Shown: piece after piece, positions 9,901-19,075 of the stretch
Layout of the letters: each line of letters opens with the position of its first letter
How positions within the stretch are numbered: the stretch's first letter is position 1
Assembly: GCA_030765455.1 (NCBI GenBank)
Contig: JAVCCM010000161.1
Span: 1-64,000, forward strand
Length of the DNA: 64,000 nt
Direction: 5' to 3'
Source: Candidatus Electryonea clarkiae
GTDB lineage: Bacteria > Electryoneota > Electryoneia > Electryoneales > Electryoneaceae
Translations under genes and position numbers: made by a program
Notes under the pieces: model-generated
Database searches by the model: none
Told to the model about the DNA's origin: nothing
The model's input: only the letters and a program-made list of their open reading frames with translations

Positions 9901-12015
9901 CACTAATCCAACGGTTTCACCAGCTTCCGGGATACCATTTTCATTTCCATCTGTTCCGTTATTTCCGTCGTCCTGAAAAGTAATGTCAACCCATCCAATA
10001 CGAGCATTTGGCTGTGAAACAGTAATCTCAGTCTGGTTTGGGATGAAGTTGCGCTTTGTGATAGTGAGTAATGCTTCGCCTTCGTACCTGTAAGGAGCAT
10101 TAAGTGTCACGCTACCTTCAGAATTTGATTTGCCACGTGCAATAACGTCTTCATTGTCATCGACTTTGTATAGAGTTACCCACGCATCTTCAAGGGGATT
10201 ACCGGCTGTATCGGCAATTGTCACGCTATAACTATTCTGTCCAAGCTGAATTGTTTCGTCAACGTCTGCCACTATTTCCTGGGGAATTCCTGTCCACAGC
10301 CAGCAGAGTGGGTCTCCCATCAAATTACATTGTTCAGCAAAATTCCGGAAGGTATAAGTACCTGTTGCATAATCGGGATGGAAGGAATTATAGATAAAAG
10401 CCTGTCCGCCCCAGAGCATTTGACCGATTTCAGGATTCAACATAGTTAATGCTGAATAAGAAACTCCAACGGCGAGTCCATTATTCAAGCCGCAATGTGT
10501 GCTATGCGTTGCGAGTCCAAATCCTGCAATTGCTGCTTTAGGACTGTTAATCCCATTGTTTCCACGCATCCAGGCTTCGCTGATACTCTCAACTTCCGCT
10601 GACCATTTTCCGGTTCCGCAGGTCAGCTCACATGCGACAAAAAGTTTCCTGACATTGTTCAAATTGTGTATCTGGTTAACTGTGTATCCATCAGCAATCC
10701 CACCTCGAAAAGCGTAAAAACTGACGCCGGCATTCAAATATTGAATTAATTGAGAGCGTGCCGGCTCAGGTCCCGTAATACCTACCCTGGTATCAAAGTC
10801 TGTATATCCAAGCCGGAATGCTTCCGTTGCGGCGTAATTTACTGTTGATGTTGTAGAAATACCGGCATAATCCGCTACTGATAGTCCGGCACCCCGAAGA
10901 TACCAACTGGTGTCCTCCATATAAGGCGTTTTTTCATAAAGGAGTACCTTACGGACATAAGCGTTCAGTTCGTTAGTATTGCGAACGCTGATACGACCAA
11001 CTATAATATCCTGGTATATATCGTCATCGTCCATCATCTGGTAATAATAATCACCAAATATTCCGTAATTTGTATTTGTTATGTTTATCCCTGAAGGAGT
11101 ACCAAAAGCTCCGTCAACATCGCCAATGATTACTACATAATCAAATTTCTCTTCTTCATACCTGTCTCGCAGCTCAGCCCGGATGTTTAGAGCAGTCCAT
11201 GAGTTGACATCATCATCGGTTAATTCATCGAATTCCCAACCCTTTTGCCGTTTCCATTCCAGCCAGGGCGCTAATGCATTCCTCAAAACATCGTCTTCAG
11301 GCATAACAAGAACTACATCGCCACGATACAATGAATATTCATCCAGCTCATTTTCATTCCAGTCAAGGAACTGGCGATACCAGGGTAAAAAGGTTTCGCT
11401 GATGGCTGAGGGCCAGGCATCAAGCGCTGAACGGTCATCTACTCCTTCAAAACGAATATCAATTTCTATTTCACTGTAAACGCGTACTTCACGGCGTGCG
11501 GTATTAACCTGTACCGGGTATGTTACAATGTTAGATGTACGGAAATCATGCATAATCGCCGGTGAGGTAGCTTCTGCAAGAACGCCGGGATACCATGAAT
11601 CTTCGCCCTTACTGATCCTTTGCATTCCCTCAGGTATTTCACTGCCGAAAAATGCGCCATATTCAACATCAGTAAAAGTTTCATACTCGGCGCTCAATAC
11701 CTCCACCACGACTCCGCTTCTTGGGGGGATACGAATCATTCTACTGGTCACGGGAACAGCAGGATAACCTTCTACCTCAAGTTGACCGGCATAATCACCG
11801 AGAGAAGCAATGGTTAAATCTTCATCATTGATCCCGGCAGCCTTCCATTCAGGTTCTTCCAGTTCTATGGCAACATTATAACCATTAGCTGTTTTTGTTA
11901 TATTTTGTACTTTCATCGGCATAAGCCGGTCGGCTGCTCTGTTTGAAACAACAGCGGTAAATGCCTGCAAAGCAAATGCGAGCGAAAGTATAATAGTGTA
12001 AATCCAACTTTTCAT
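6916..12015 (-). CDS. Gingipain-fold (peptidase C25) secreted protein with T9SS sorting domain
   Basis: A protein of 1699 residues. I use the ATG at 12015, which has GAGGAG ten bases upstream and a clean signal peptide (MKSWIYTIILSLAFALQAF); the frame also extends 18 codons further up. Residues about 215-600 follow the C25 caspase-like fold: FDYVVIIGDVDG, a GRISV block, LFVACELTCGTGKW at about 460 carrying the presumed nucleophile Cys, and NLMGDP near the domain end. At the catalytic His position (GHG in gingipains) the sequence reads AFRGG at about 435, so activity is doubtful. Later parts are Ig-like and CARDB-type repeats, a carboxypeptidase-regulatory-like domain at about 1150-1225, a beta-propeller-like stretch, and a C-terminal sorting domain with YPNPFNP and SSGMYFLRF. 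By family it would cross the outer membrane through T9SS and be anchored or released. Confidence 0.85.
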   Translation of the reverse strand: MKSWIYTIILSLAFALQAFTAVVSNRAADRLMPMKVQNITKTANGYNVAIELEEPEWKAAGINDEDLTIASLGDYAGQLEVEGYPAVPVTSRMIRIPPRSGVVVEVLSAEYETFTDVEYGAFFGSEIPEGMQRISKGEDSWYPGVLAEATSPAIMHDFRTSNIVTYPVQVNTARREVRVYSEIEIDIRFEGVDDRSALDAWPSAISETFLPWYRQFLDWNENELDEYSLYRGDVVLVMPEDDVLRNALAPWLEWKRQKGWEFDELTDDDVNSWTALNIRAELRDRYEEEKFDYVVIIGDVDGAFGTPSGINITNTNYGIFGDYYYQMMDDDDIYQDIIVGRISVRNTNELNAYVRKVLLYEKTPYMEDTSWYLRGAGLSVADYAGISTTSTVNYAATEAFRLGYTDFDTRVGITGPEPARSQLIQYLNAGVSFYAFRGGIADGYTVNQIHNLNNVRKLFVACELTCGTGKWSAEVESISEAWMRGNNGINSPKAAIAGFGLATHSTHCGLNNGLAVGVSYSALTMLNPEIGQMLWGGQAFIYNSFHPDYATGTYTFRNFAEQCNLMGDPLCWLWTGIPQEIVADVDETIQLGQNSYSVTIADTAGNPLEDAWVTLYKVDDNEDVIARGKSNSEGSVTLNAPYRYEGEALLTITKRNFIPNQTEITVSQPNARIGWVDITFQDDGNNGTDGNENGIPEAGETVGLVIDAKNFGNSNQTNISITGESDDNWIENVSGEITIDGLAGGEESTGDGLILIEIDPEAQQEWLLHIGLEFDTDQSTFVDEFPITVSAPNFIFVEVEDNEDIEPGEDGSVTITIVNIGGSDASASEGRLVMLHPFANASEEAGEFDAMEIGEEASADFTIEAHPESFNGFSAPAQLIVTSEDGQVDTAWFSIPLGTRSSTDPSGPDKYGYYAFDMTDEDFDLHPEFDWVEINPDVNDYDYEGEDTGIDDNNNNQDECLVFELPFEVQYYGETFDSITISSNGWAALGSWPAFYGALRNAPIPGPYGPPYMLAALWDERAQGSIWHYYDEDNHRYIIEWHDSKGRTGTGSYGFPCTYQIIIFGQFEEHITWTGDNEILFQYEEVNQHLGYGRTNPWWTTGITDGTYTDGLQYIYWRDPSPGAVSQNDFDDGLAILWTTNVALIIGTLEGTVTDAATGDPMAGVHVQAFNPMYEAETDENGHFIFEEMVTGEHGVNFTFDCFTDTFVTQITIAEDETTTVNMGMIHPEFALDQDSIFQELQPDEVIHHPLTLTNLGNGPLTYSGRIYIADPREDEEVAANGDRELDNLINLWDLAYSFDLDSAESRNRGIVFVDKYFFVSGSDNFDPVGPNKFYKYSRFEGELLGTYDQPVAPEYRTSQGIYGMAYDGDYVYGVDGNRMFKMVFDLGTGTEEDSIYTVDSWEIEVEDSRYLAYDPDNDVFWMGDLTSPIYTVDRSGQILEEIEQEFAPRGAAWNPNDDSDYNLYFFARPTAETLTQIIRMNQISGETEVMFEFDTPEGGYMVSCADLSGFWHPLIWTFAAVLDNGAQDGVKAWIAGENMSFFEITHPSGRLEGGEELDLDLVFRGSNLPIGDYPFYVGFDNNSCYVENDFLEMTISIPDTIEENSNPEVQPLEWAFKGAYPNPFNPTVTVSFSLKEAVSVNARVYNMLGQQVAVLADYKMAAGHQALTFDGANLSSGMYFLRFEAGPMMEIKKLILMK

Positions 12016-13018
12016 CTTTATGGTCTCCTCAATCTCAGTTTGTTTTGTTCTTCTAAAAAACTTCTTCAAAATTATATGTAATTACTATCAGTAGTTGTGC
12101 ATAACAATATCCAGTAGTGTTCCGTTAGGAACGCCTAATATACCCATGTCATGCATCTTTTGCATGTAAAAAAAGAAATATATCAAATTTTCGGAGCGGA
12201 TAAACGCTTAGCAGCAGGAAGACTACTACTTCCAACATAAAGTTGACAGGCTTGAAAGCGACAGCCTTCTGATCAAAGTGTGCAGTGTGTGCAATTTGTG
12301 CGCTTGAAAATCATTGACAGTGCTATTAATTGCACTATAAATCGGGAGAAAGGTTTTTCAGTATTACCGCCTGATATGTTGCTGCTGATACCAGCAAAAT
12401 CCTTCAATACAATGTAATTACAATAAATAGCCTTGATACTATCTGCTGCTTTATGTATAGTATTCTAAAATCCTCAAACTCTTCATTTGCTCGTCTTGAG
12501 TATTTGCCGACTCAAAAAACATTATCTGCACACTTATTGTGCAAGAAAAAGGCCAGATTCAATCTTCCTCGGTCACATGACGATTTTATCCGGAGCCATC
12601 TCAAGAAATAATTCCGGGTTTAAGGCCCGCAGCCTGCCAGATACTTTGTGTTCTCTGCGAAATCTTTATGCGCTCTGCGGCCAATCTTTCAGATAATGAC
12701 TTTTGCACTGACTTTACCTTAAATATCACAAAAACCTCAATATCGCTCTCGGAGACATTTGCAACAAAACAACCATTTAAAACCGTACAACTCTTGATTT
12801 TGCAAAAAAAAAAAGACTTATGTTTAGTTAGAAAACCTATAGAATAAAATTACTGTCGTGAACATGATACGATGGAGGGAAGTAATTGGACACTGACTTT
12901 GTCCGAAACTCTACTTCTACTCTCATCATTTTCTTCAAAAAGTTTATCAAGATTGAAAGATTTTCAATTCAGATCATTCAGGGGAATGATCAAATAAACA
13001 CACATAAGGAGTGGTATT
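12016..13018. other. Long intergenic region between divergent secreted-protein genes
   Basis: About one kilobase with no convincing gene: the open frames are short, lack ribosome sites and have no recognisable product. It must hold the promoters for the leftward gingipain-like gene and the rightward T9SS cargo gene. I saw no tRNA, no clear repeat and no strong hairpin. The A-run at about 12805-12818 and AT-rich sequence after it fit a promoter region for the rightward gene. Confidence 0.5.
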
Positions 13019-15757
13019 ATGTTTTCAAAGAAAGTAGGGATAATGACGGTAAGTATCATTATTGCCGTAATTTTTGTTTTGTTTCAACCTTTTGATGGAC
13101 AGGCATGCGATCTATTCGGAGTAGTCTGTGATTCAGAAGGAGGGGAGGAAACTGATCTTCATGCGCTTGGGTATAATTTCTCATGTGGTCAGTTTCGAAC
13201 AGCAGCACAAACTCCAGATCAAGGAGATATAGCTTGTAATCAGGGCTGGGGAGTAATCGCTTTTGCCTATGATCAAGATTCGTATTTAGAATATCGGACT
13301 AATGATGGCAATCCAGAAGCAAATCCCCCCTCAGATGGAAATAATAATACTCAAAATGTTTGGCATAGTTATAACAATGGAGGTATACATATTGATTATA
13401 CCGATGAGGACTTCAATATAGATCATGCGAACGAAGGGCATGATGACCTCTACCTCTTCTTAGCACACGCCAGGTATTCTCCAAATTTCAACTGGGTGGA
13501 TGACCCTCATCCTTTTATCTATCAATGGGATAATAATAGCGCCCGCGCTATGGCACATAATGGTGGAATCGAAGGTAGTAGAGTTTGGTTGACATTCAAT
13601 CATGATCTAATCAATGGCATTAACTGGGATTGGACCAGATTTGATGATTGTGAATATGCTGGTACAAGCGATGCAAATGAAGATTTTATAGATTCAGAGC
13701 TATACGGAATGCTACTTATGTTCAATTTGTGTATAGGGGAGCACTATTATATAGGTGAAGAATATAGAGACACTCCCGAACTCTGGGCAATACAGAGAAC
13801 AATATCACAGATAGTTGCACAAGATGAAAGGTTTGATGAAGCATCATTCGATTATACCAGCCTTAATATTCTTTTCACAGATGGTGAAAAACTGGTCGGA
13901 GTAAGACAGGTAAAGGAAGAAGAAGAAGAAGATACACATAGGTTATGGTATAACGAAAACTCTGATGGAGATAATTGGTATATTTTAAGCAGAGATAGAG
14001 AAACTGGTCCCAGCTATAGTCAAAATCAAGCCGATGGTATTACAACAAGTTGGACAGAACTTGAGATGACATATGAGGAGAATGAACCTCCGGTTGGAGA
14101 ATATATATGGTTCGATAAGAATGGGAATACCAGCGATGGTGCTGTTACGCTTGAAGAAGTAAATGATCCGGTCAGGAGGCACCCCCGGCTCCGTCCATTT
14201 TATGGCGATGAAGGCCCGTTTGGACGCAGAAGGTACGTTCCAAACCTCAGTGTTGGTCCGAACAGCAATTATGCACTCGTATGGGAATCATTTGGAACTT
14301 CATTGCTGGACCCGGAAGATTACAACCTTCACGGAAGAATTCTGGATAATCTTGGCTTTTGTTATGACCCCCCCTTCGACATTCTCATTGACAGTAGCCG
14401 GGTTATTCAAAACGCAGATGTGTGTTTTGACCAGGAGACAAATGATTTTTACGTCGTCTATGAAGCTCTTAATCCTGATAGTAATACAAGCACAATTGAG
14501 ATGTTTATCTACGAATATGATGATGAGGATGATATATGGGAGACCACCGCTTCACCTACTGTGATTCACGAAGATACTGCACATACGGTATCCCATCCCT
14601 CAATTGCTGTCGATGACGGCACGTATATGGTAGCATGGATGCAGGAGTATCACAGCACAGGCGAGACAATAGTACGGGCGTATGCCGACTGGGACGGAGG
14701 AAGCATGTCTGAACGGACGGTAGGTACTCCTGCAGCCGTTGAAGATCAATTTTACCCGGATGTGATTTATACAACCGACGACGAAAGTAATCCTCTCTTC
14801 ATCGTCTCATTCACACAATTCGACCGTACTACCGGGCAAGCTACGGACGGAGTTTACGTCTCGTCGGTATCGCCTAAAACCGCTGGGGCATTATCGGCAG
14901 AAAAACTGGCGGGTGTCTCATATAAGACTGATTTCCCGAAATCGCAGTTAACCGTTGCAGATGATCATTTTATATGCGCTTACGCCGATGATATCAGCGT
15001 TACCAATATGAATGTTGTCAGCCAACGTTCTGTATATCCTACAACAAAATCTCCATCGTCAGGCTGGTCAACTCCTATAGCAACTAAAACACTAAGTTTC
15101 CTGAAGAGCAGTTATGAAATCGAACAGGATATTTCTGTAGCTGGCAGGGAAACCGGCGGGTATGACCTCGTTTACATGCGGTTAGACAAATCAAAGTCCC
15201 CCGATGAAACCTGGCCCTTTCTCGCTGAGTATCCCGACTATGGCGGCTCCGATCCGACTCCGGAAATGGTCTCTGAAAATCCGTCATACGAAAATACTCA
15301 TCCCTATGTTTGCGTATCCCCGGACATTGATCCCCAGGGTTCTACCGAACGGCGTCTGATAGTCTGGTTTGCCGACTCGACGGGAACGTCGAATGAATTC
15401 AATGGGATTCTTGGAGACTATGATCCTCCTCACTTCACCACATCTTCATCGAAGCGTGGTCATGAAATCACACAGGAACAGGAGGTTCTACCTGGAATCT
15501 TTGAATTTGATTCCGTGTACCCCAATCCGTTCAATTCGACGACTCGAGTACAGTTCGAATTGTTCAAATCATCGCATGTGAAAGTTGGGTTGTACAATAT
15601 AAACGGACAGCTAATTACTGGCTTGCTTGATCGTAAACTTGAATCGGGTAATCACAGCATTCTGTTGCATAACGGCGACCTCGCCAGCGGAATGTATTTC
15701 ATACAGATGACAGCAGATCGCTCTTCACAGGTTAGAAAAGTGATTTTATTGAGATAA
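13019..15757 (+). CDS. Secreted protein with T9SS C-terminal sorting domain, catalytic function unknown
   Basis: A 912-residue exported protein. AAGGAG lies about seven bases before the ATG at 13019. The N-terminus is a signal peptide (basic start, then an Ile/Val-rich core ending near residue 28), followed by a Cys-containing mature region. The middle is rich in Asp, Asn, Trp and Tyr and looks like beta-strand repeats; a calcium-loop-like DKNGNTSDG segment occurs near residue 367. Residues about 400-800 contain sequences such as VALVWESFGTS-like and VAWMQEYHSTG that suggest beta-propeller blades. The last 80 residues are a T9SS type-A sorting domain with VYPNPFNSTTR and DLASGMYFIQM, ending KVILLR. 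I do not recognise an enzyme family. It is the first of two same-strand cargo genes and is followed by a strong hairpin. Confidence 0.8.
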   Translation: MFSKKVGIMTVSIIIAVIFVLFQPFDGQACDLFGVVCDSEGGEETDLHALGYNFSCGQFRTAAQTPDQGDIACNQGWGVIAFAYDQDSYLEYRTNDGNPEANPPSDGNNNTQNVWHSYNNGGIHIDYTDEDFNIDHANEGHDDLYLFLAHARYSPNFNWVDDPHPFIYQWDNNSARAMAHNGGIEGSRVWLTFNHDLINGINWDWTRFDDCEYAGTSDANEDFIDSELYGMLLMFNLCIGEHYYIGEEYRDTPELWAIQRTISQIVAQDERFDEASFDYTSLNILFTDGEKLVGVRQVKEEEEEDTHRLWYNENSDGDNWYILSRDRETGPSYSQNQADGITTSWTELEMTYEENEPPVGEYIWFDKNGNTSDGAVTLEEVNDPVRRHPRLRPFYGDEGPFGRRRYVPNLSVGPNSNYALVWESFGTSLLDPEDYNLHGRILDNLGFCYDPPFDILIDSSRVIQNADVCFDQETNDFYVVYEALNPDSNTSTIEMFIYEYDDEDDIWETTASPTVIHEDTAHTVSHPSIAVDDGTYMVAWMQEYHSTGETIVRAYADWDGGSMSERTVGTPAAVEDQFYPDVIYTTDDESNPLFIVSFTQFDRTTGQATDGVYVSSVSPKTAGALSAEKLAGVSYKTDFPKSQLTVADDHFICAYADDISVTNMNVVSQRSVYPTTKSPSSGWSTPIATKTLSFLKSSYEIEQDISVAGRETGGYDLVYMRLDKSKSPDETWPFLAEYPDYGGSDPTPEMVSENPSYENTHPYVCVSPDIDPQGSTERRLIVWFADSTGTSNEFNGILGDYDPPHFTTSSSKRGHEITQEQEVLPGIFEFDSVYPNPFNSTTRVQFELFKSSHVKVGLYNINGQLITGLLDRKLESGNHSILLHNGDLASGMYFIQMTADRSSQVRKVILLR

Positions 15758-15794
15758 TTCAATTTGTTGATTCTACTTTTATGTTATATTATAT

Positions 15795-15825
15795 CTGTGA
15801 CTTAATCGTCGAGATTAAGTCACAG
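15795..15825 (+). terminator. Perfect 13-base stem-loop after the T9SS cargo gene
   Basis: CTGTGACTTAATC (15795-15807) pairs perfectly with GATTAAGTCACAG (15813-15825) around a five-base loop. It lies 38 bases after the stop at 15757 and 28 bases before the next start. A true T-run is missing, so it may terminate weakly or protect mRNA ends. Confidence 0.6.
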
Positions 15826-15853
15826 AAGTGTTTCTAATAGGACTGGTGAAATT

Positions 15854-17683
15854 ATGTCTGAAAATAAGCGAAATTGTTTGTTAATTAAATTCCATTATTT
15901 GGCGGCAGTGTTAATTTTTGTTGTCATCTCAATTCCAACTAGTATGGCAAGTCCGTGGTTCCATAAAAATTCCTTGATAGATTCTTTGCACAGACCGACT
16001 TATGCAGTGGTTATTGACTTTGATGCAGATATGGATTTGGATATAATCGTCAGTAGCTGGCAGGAAAATAGTATAAACTGGTTTGAAAACTCCGGCACAG
16101 GTCAGTTTGATGAACGCGCATTAACTGGTCTTCCAGATTCTGTATATCTTTTTAATTTTAAAGATTTAGATGATGATGATGATCTGGACTTGGTTCTTTC
16201 GGCTGAAGATGATAATGCGGTAAATGTTCTTGAGAATATTGGGAACAATTCGTTTAGACAGATATTTAATCTCCATTTCAACTATTGTGTGGATATTCAG
16301 GTTGAAGATATGGATAATGACGATGACATTGATATATTGTTAAGTGGAAGGACATATATTGATTACAATTACTACAGTGTTGTTTGGCTTGAAAACATGA
16401 ATATGGAATTCGATTCTGTACATGCAGTTATCTCAGAAGGTGAAAATGGAGTTATCTATAACATTTATCCTGTAGATCTGGATGAAGACGGCGATTTGGA
16501 TTTATTCGGAAGCGTATCCTACAGCGGAATGGGCTATCTGAAGTATTATGAAAATATTGGAGAAGGTAGTTTCGTTGATGATCTGGTATACTGGAGAATA
16601 GGCACTGCTTTTGATTCAGGCGATATCGACAGGGATGGAGATATCGACTTCATTAAATATGGGATTAATGATGATGATGACAACATTTTTTCCTGGTGGG
16701 AAAACGATGGAAATCAAAACTTCGAAGAAAATACAATAATAAATTTTGATTCCTTTGCAGGACCTGATGAATCAATCCTGGTTGATGTCGATTCTGATAG
16801 CGACTTAGACATTATGGGTCAAGTAATTGAAATAATTGATGGTATTAATGTGTATTTGGTTTGGCACGAAAATGATGGATTACAAGATTTTACATATCAT
16901 ATAATTGATACTGTAGATCATTATTCTAGTTATATTACCAATGGTGACATTAACAATGATGGTTACAATGATCTTGTGAACTATTGTTTTATTATGGATT
17001 ATGTTAACTATTATTTGTGTAGCCCCAATGATCACCAGCCTTCAGAATTTTCTCTGATTGAACCTCACAACAAGGAATCTTATAACTTGGAACAACTCTT
17101 GGAAGTGCCTTTTAGCTGGGAGGAGTCGTCCGACGATGATTCGCTGGCGGAAGTGATGTATTACCTGTTCGAACTCGAATTATATGCACAGGAAAATGAC
17201 ACATTGATCGAACATGCGCAATTAGTTTTAGATTCTAATGGTTGGCAGGGTGATATAACAGAGTTTTTCAGTTTCAACGACTGGGAGGATAATTTTCTTC
17301 GAATAAGCTGGAAAGTCAGTGCCATCTCCGAAGGTGATACAGTCGAATGTGAACGCCCGTTCTCTATATTTATTCCGGAGGACATGACTGTTAATGAAAG
17401 TCGTCTTGTTAACATCCCGTTGAATTGGGAAATTTCTTCGATATATCCTAATCCATTCAATCCAGTGGTTCGCCTTGTTGTCGGTGTTCCAAAAACAGGA
17501 AAAGTCAGAGCAGAGATTTTCGATATTCTTGGCAGGAGGGTTTTTGTTCTTACCAACGAGGAATTCGAGCCAGGCTATCATAACCTGAACTGGTGGGCGA
17601 AGGGTTCTTCAGGCATATATTTCCTGCGGATTTCTTCCGACTCAGGTTGGAATGATACTCGGAAACTATTGTTTATACAGTGA
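15854..17683 (+). CDS. VCBS/FG-GAP-like repeat secreted protein with T9SS sorting domain
   Basis: A 609-residue exported protein. The N-terminus is a signal peptide with hydrophobic core LAAVLIFVVISIPTSMA. Residues about 45-390 are at least six repeats with the VCBS/FG-GAP signature, each a short strand followed by an acidic calcium-loop such as DFDADMDLDIIVS, DLDDDDDLDLVLS, DMDNDDDIDILLS, DLDEDGDLDLFGS and DIDRDGDIDFIKY. Such repeats fold as a calcium-binding beta-propeller, often in adhesion or carbohydrate-binding proteins. After an Ig-like stretch the C-terminus is a T9SS sorting domain (IYPNPFNPVVR, SSGIYFLRIS). The ATG at 15854 is preceded only by a weak GGTGA. It follows the other cargo gene on the same strand behind a hairpin, and converges on purC. 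Confidence 0.85.
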   Translation: MSENKRNCLLIKFHYLAAVLIFVVISIPTSMASPWFHKNSLIDSLHRPTYAVVIDFDADMDLDIIVSSWQENSINWFENSGTGQFDERALTGLPDSVYLFNFKDLDDDDDLDLVLSAEDDNAVNVLENIGNNSFRQIFNLHFNYCVDIQVEDMDNDDDIDILLSGRTYIDYNYYSVVWLENMNMEFDSVHAVISEGENGVIYNIYPVDLDEDGDLDLFGSVSYSGMGYLKYYENIGEGSFVDDLVYWRIGTAFDSGDIDRDGDIDFIKYGINDDDDNIFSWWENDGNQNFEENTIINFDSFAGPDESILVDVDSDSDLDIMGQVIEIIDGINVYLVWHENDGLQDFTYHIIDTVDHYSSYITNGDINNDGYNDLVNYCFIMDYVNYYLCSPNDHQPSEFSLIEPHNKESYNLEQLLEVPFSWEESSDDDSLAEVMYYLFELELYAQENDTLIEHAQLVLDSNGWQGDITEFFSFNDWEDNFLRISWKVSAISEGDTVECERPFSIFIPEDMTVNESRLVNIPLNWEISSIYPNPFNPVVRLVVGVPKTGKVRAEIFDILGRRVFVLTNEEFEPGYHNLNWWAKGSSGIYFLRISSDSGWNDTRKLLFIQ

Positions 17684-17741
17684 TATAATTAGCCGAATAA
17701 GAAGATTGATTCGTGCCTCGCAATGAAAGTTCAAAAAAATG

Positions 17742-17760
17742 CCGGGTTCGGAGAACCCGG
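17742..17760 (-). terminator. Intrinsic terminator of purC
   Basis: Read leftward, a perfect 8-base G+C-rich stem (17753-17760 with 17742-17749, loop of three bases) is followed directly by a run of seven T (the A-run at 17733-17739 on the plus strand). It lies 25 bases after the purC stop, the classic layout of a Rho-independent terminator. Confidence 0.85.
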
Positions 17761-17784
17761 TATACAAATAATGCTTATCTATCC

Positions 17785-18684
17785 CTATTCCACTTCTTTA
17801 CCAGTCAATTTTACAAAAATCTCCCGGTATGCCTCAGCGGTCTTATTCAGAACATCCTTCGGGAGTTCAGGAGCAGGTGGTGTTTTTCCCCAGCCGCTAT
17901 CTTCGAGCCAGTTCCTGACGATCTGCTTGTCATAACTTGGCGGCTCTTCGCCGGGAACTACTTTATCCAGTGGCCAGAAACGGCTTGAATCCGGTGTTAA
18001 AACCTCATCAATAAGCACGATCTCGCCATCAAGCAGCCCAAATTCGAATTTTGTGTCGGCAATGATTATACCTTTTTGAAGGGCATATTCGGCAGCTTCA
18101 CTGTAAATCATCAACGATAATTCTTCCAATTTCTTTGCATTATCTTCGCCAATAATTTTGCCAGCCTCTTCAACAGAAATATTTTCATCATGCCCTTCTG
18201 TCGCCTTGGTGGATGGGGTGAATATCGGTTTGGGAAGCTGTTCTGCTTTTCTTAAACCTTCAGGAAGCTGATGTCCGCAAATTGCACCGGTTCTCATATA
18301 ATCTTTATAACCTGATCCCGCAAGATATCCACGAACAATACATTCTACAGGAAAAACCTCAACCTGTTTCATCAATACACTTCTACCCTGGAGTAGTGAT
18401 AAAACCTCATCTGCCAAGGGTTCATTCCAGGAAAGATCTCTGATCTCTTTTGATACCAAAGCATTCCTGACTTTGTCTTCAAAAAATTTAAACCAGAAAA
18501 GCGACATCTGGTTCAGTACCTTTCCCTTATATGGAATCGGGTCTGGGAGTATAACGTCAAAAGCACTGAGACGATCTGTAGTAATCAGCAAGATCAGGTT
18601 GTTATCGAACTCGTAAATCTCTCGCACCTTTCCTGATGAGATATGTTTCCCTGGAAGATCAATGGAATGAAGGGTATTGAGCAT
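17785..18684 (-). CDS. purC: Phosphoribosylaminoimidazole-succinocarboxamide synthase (SAICAR synthetase)
   Basis: A 299-residue cytoplasmic enzyme of purine biosynthesis that joins aspartate to CAIR using ATP to give SAICAR. The family blocks are clear: SGKVREIYEF (nucleotide-binding strand-loop), TDRLSAFDVILPDPIPYKG, VECIVRGYLAGSGYKDY, FTPSTKATEGHDENIS, IIIADTKFEFG, IDEVLTPDSSRFW and PPSYDKQIVRNWL. The length matches the roughly 300-residue form of PurC. The gene is a single leftward unit with its own terminator and is not next to other pur genes in this window. A palindromic repeat element lies in its upstream region. Confidence 0.97.
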   Translation of the reverse strand: MLNTLHSIDLPGKHISSGKVREIYEFDNNLILLITTDRLSAFDVILPDPIPYKGKVLNQMSLFWFKFFEDKVRNALVSKEIRDLSWNEPLADEVLSLLQGRSVLMKQVEVFPVECIVRGYLAGSGYKDYMRTGAICGHQLPEGLRKAEQLPKPIFTPSTKATEGHDENISVEEAGKIIGEDNAKKLEELSLMIYSEAAEYALQKGIIIADTKFEFGLLDGEIVLIDEVLTPDSSRFWPLDKVVPGEEPPSYDKQIVRNWLEDSGWGKTPPAPELPKDVLNKTAEAYREIFVKLTGKEVE

Positions 18685-18723
18685 TGGAAACTCCTGTTTG
18701 AAACTGTATAGTTTGTTTTATTT

Positions 18724-18823
18724 GTAGGGGCAGGATTTATCCGCCCGTTCTATAGTATTCAAGTATAATTGCATAGATATCATTGTCTTATCAAACCAAC
18801 GGGCGGATAAATCCTGCCCCTAC
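18724..18823. repeat. 100-base palindromic element with 26-base perfect inverted ends
   Basis: Positions 18724-18749 (beginning GTAGGGGCAGGATTTATCC) are the exact reverse complement of 18798-18823, separated by 48 bases. Similar GTAGGGGCAGG...CCGCCCG palindromes are widespread intergenic repeats in many bacterial genomes and behave as REP or MITE-like elements. No transposase is next to it. The remaining sequence from 18685 to 19075 contains no gene and must hold the divergent promoters of purC and thrS. Confidence 0.9.
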
Positions 18824-19075
18824 GAACACTGTTACATTTAAGAGGTAATGTGAGTAAAGCGAAAAATCTATGATCTTTGATTACTTGAAAATTGAAAGTA
18901 ATTTATACAAATCATTCAGGCAAGGTACTTTTATTGAGAGACTGTTCTAGCCAGGCAGTTCAACAGCTATATCCTCTCCATGGTCAAACTATTCTCAGTT
19001 GCTGTCGCATTCTCTGCATACTACTTTCTATTACTTATTGTCTTGTATTAATATTTTGGATTGAAAGGTAAAATA

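Noticed and set aside
12487-12696. Short open frame in the one-kilobase gap before the second cargo gene
   Set aside because: No ribosome site, no family similarity, and the gap is AT-rich noncoding in character.
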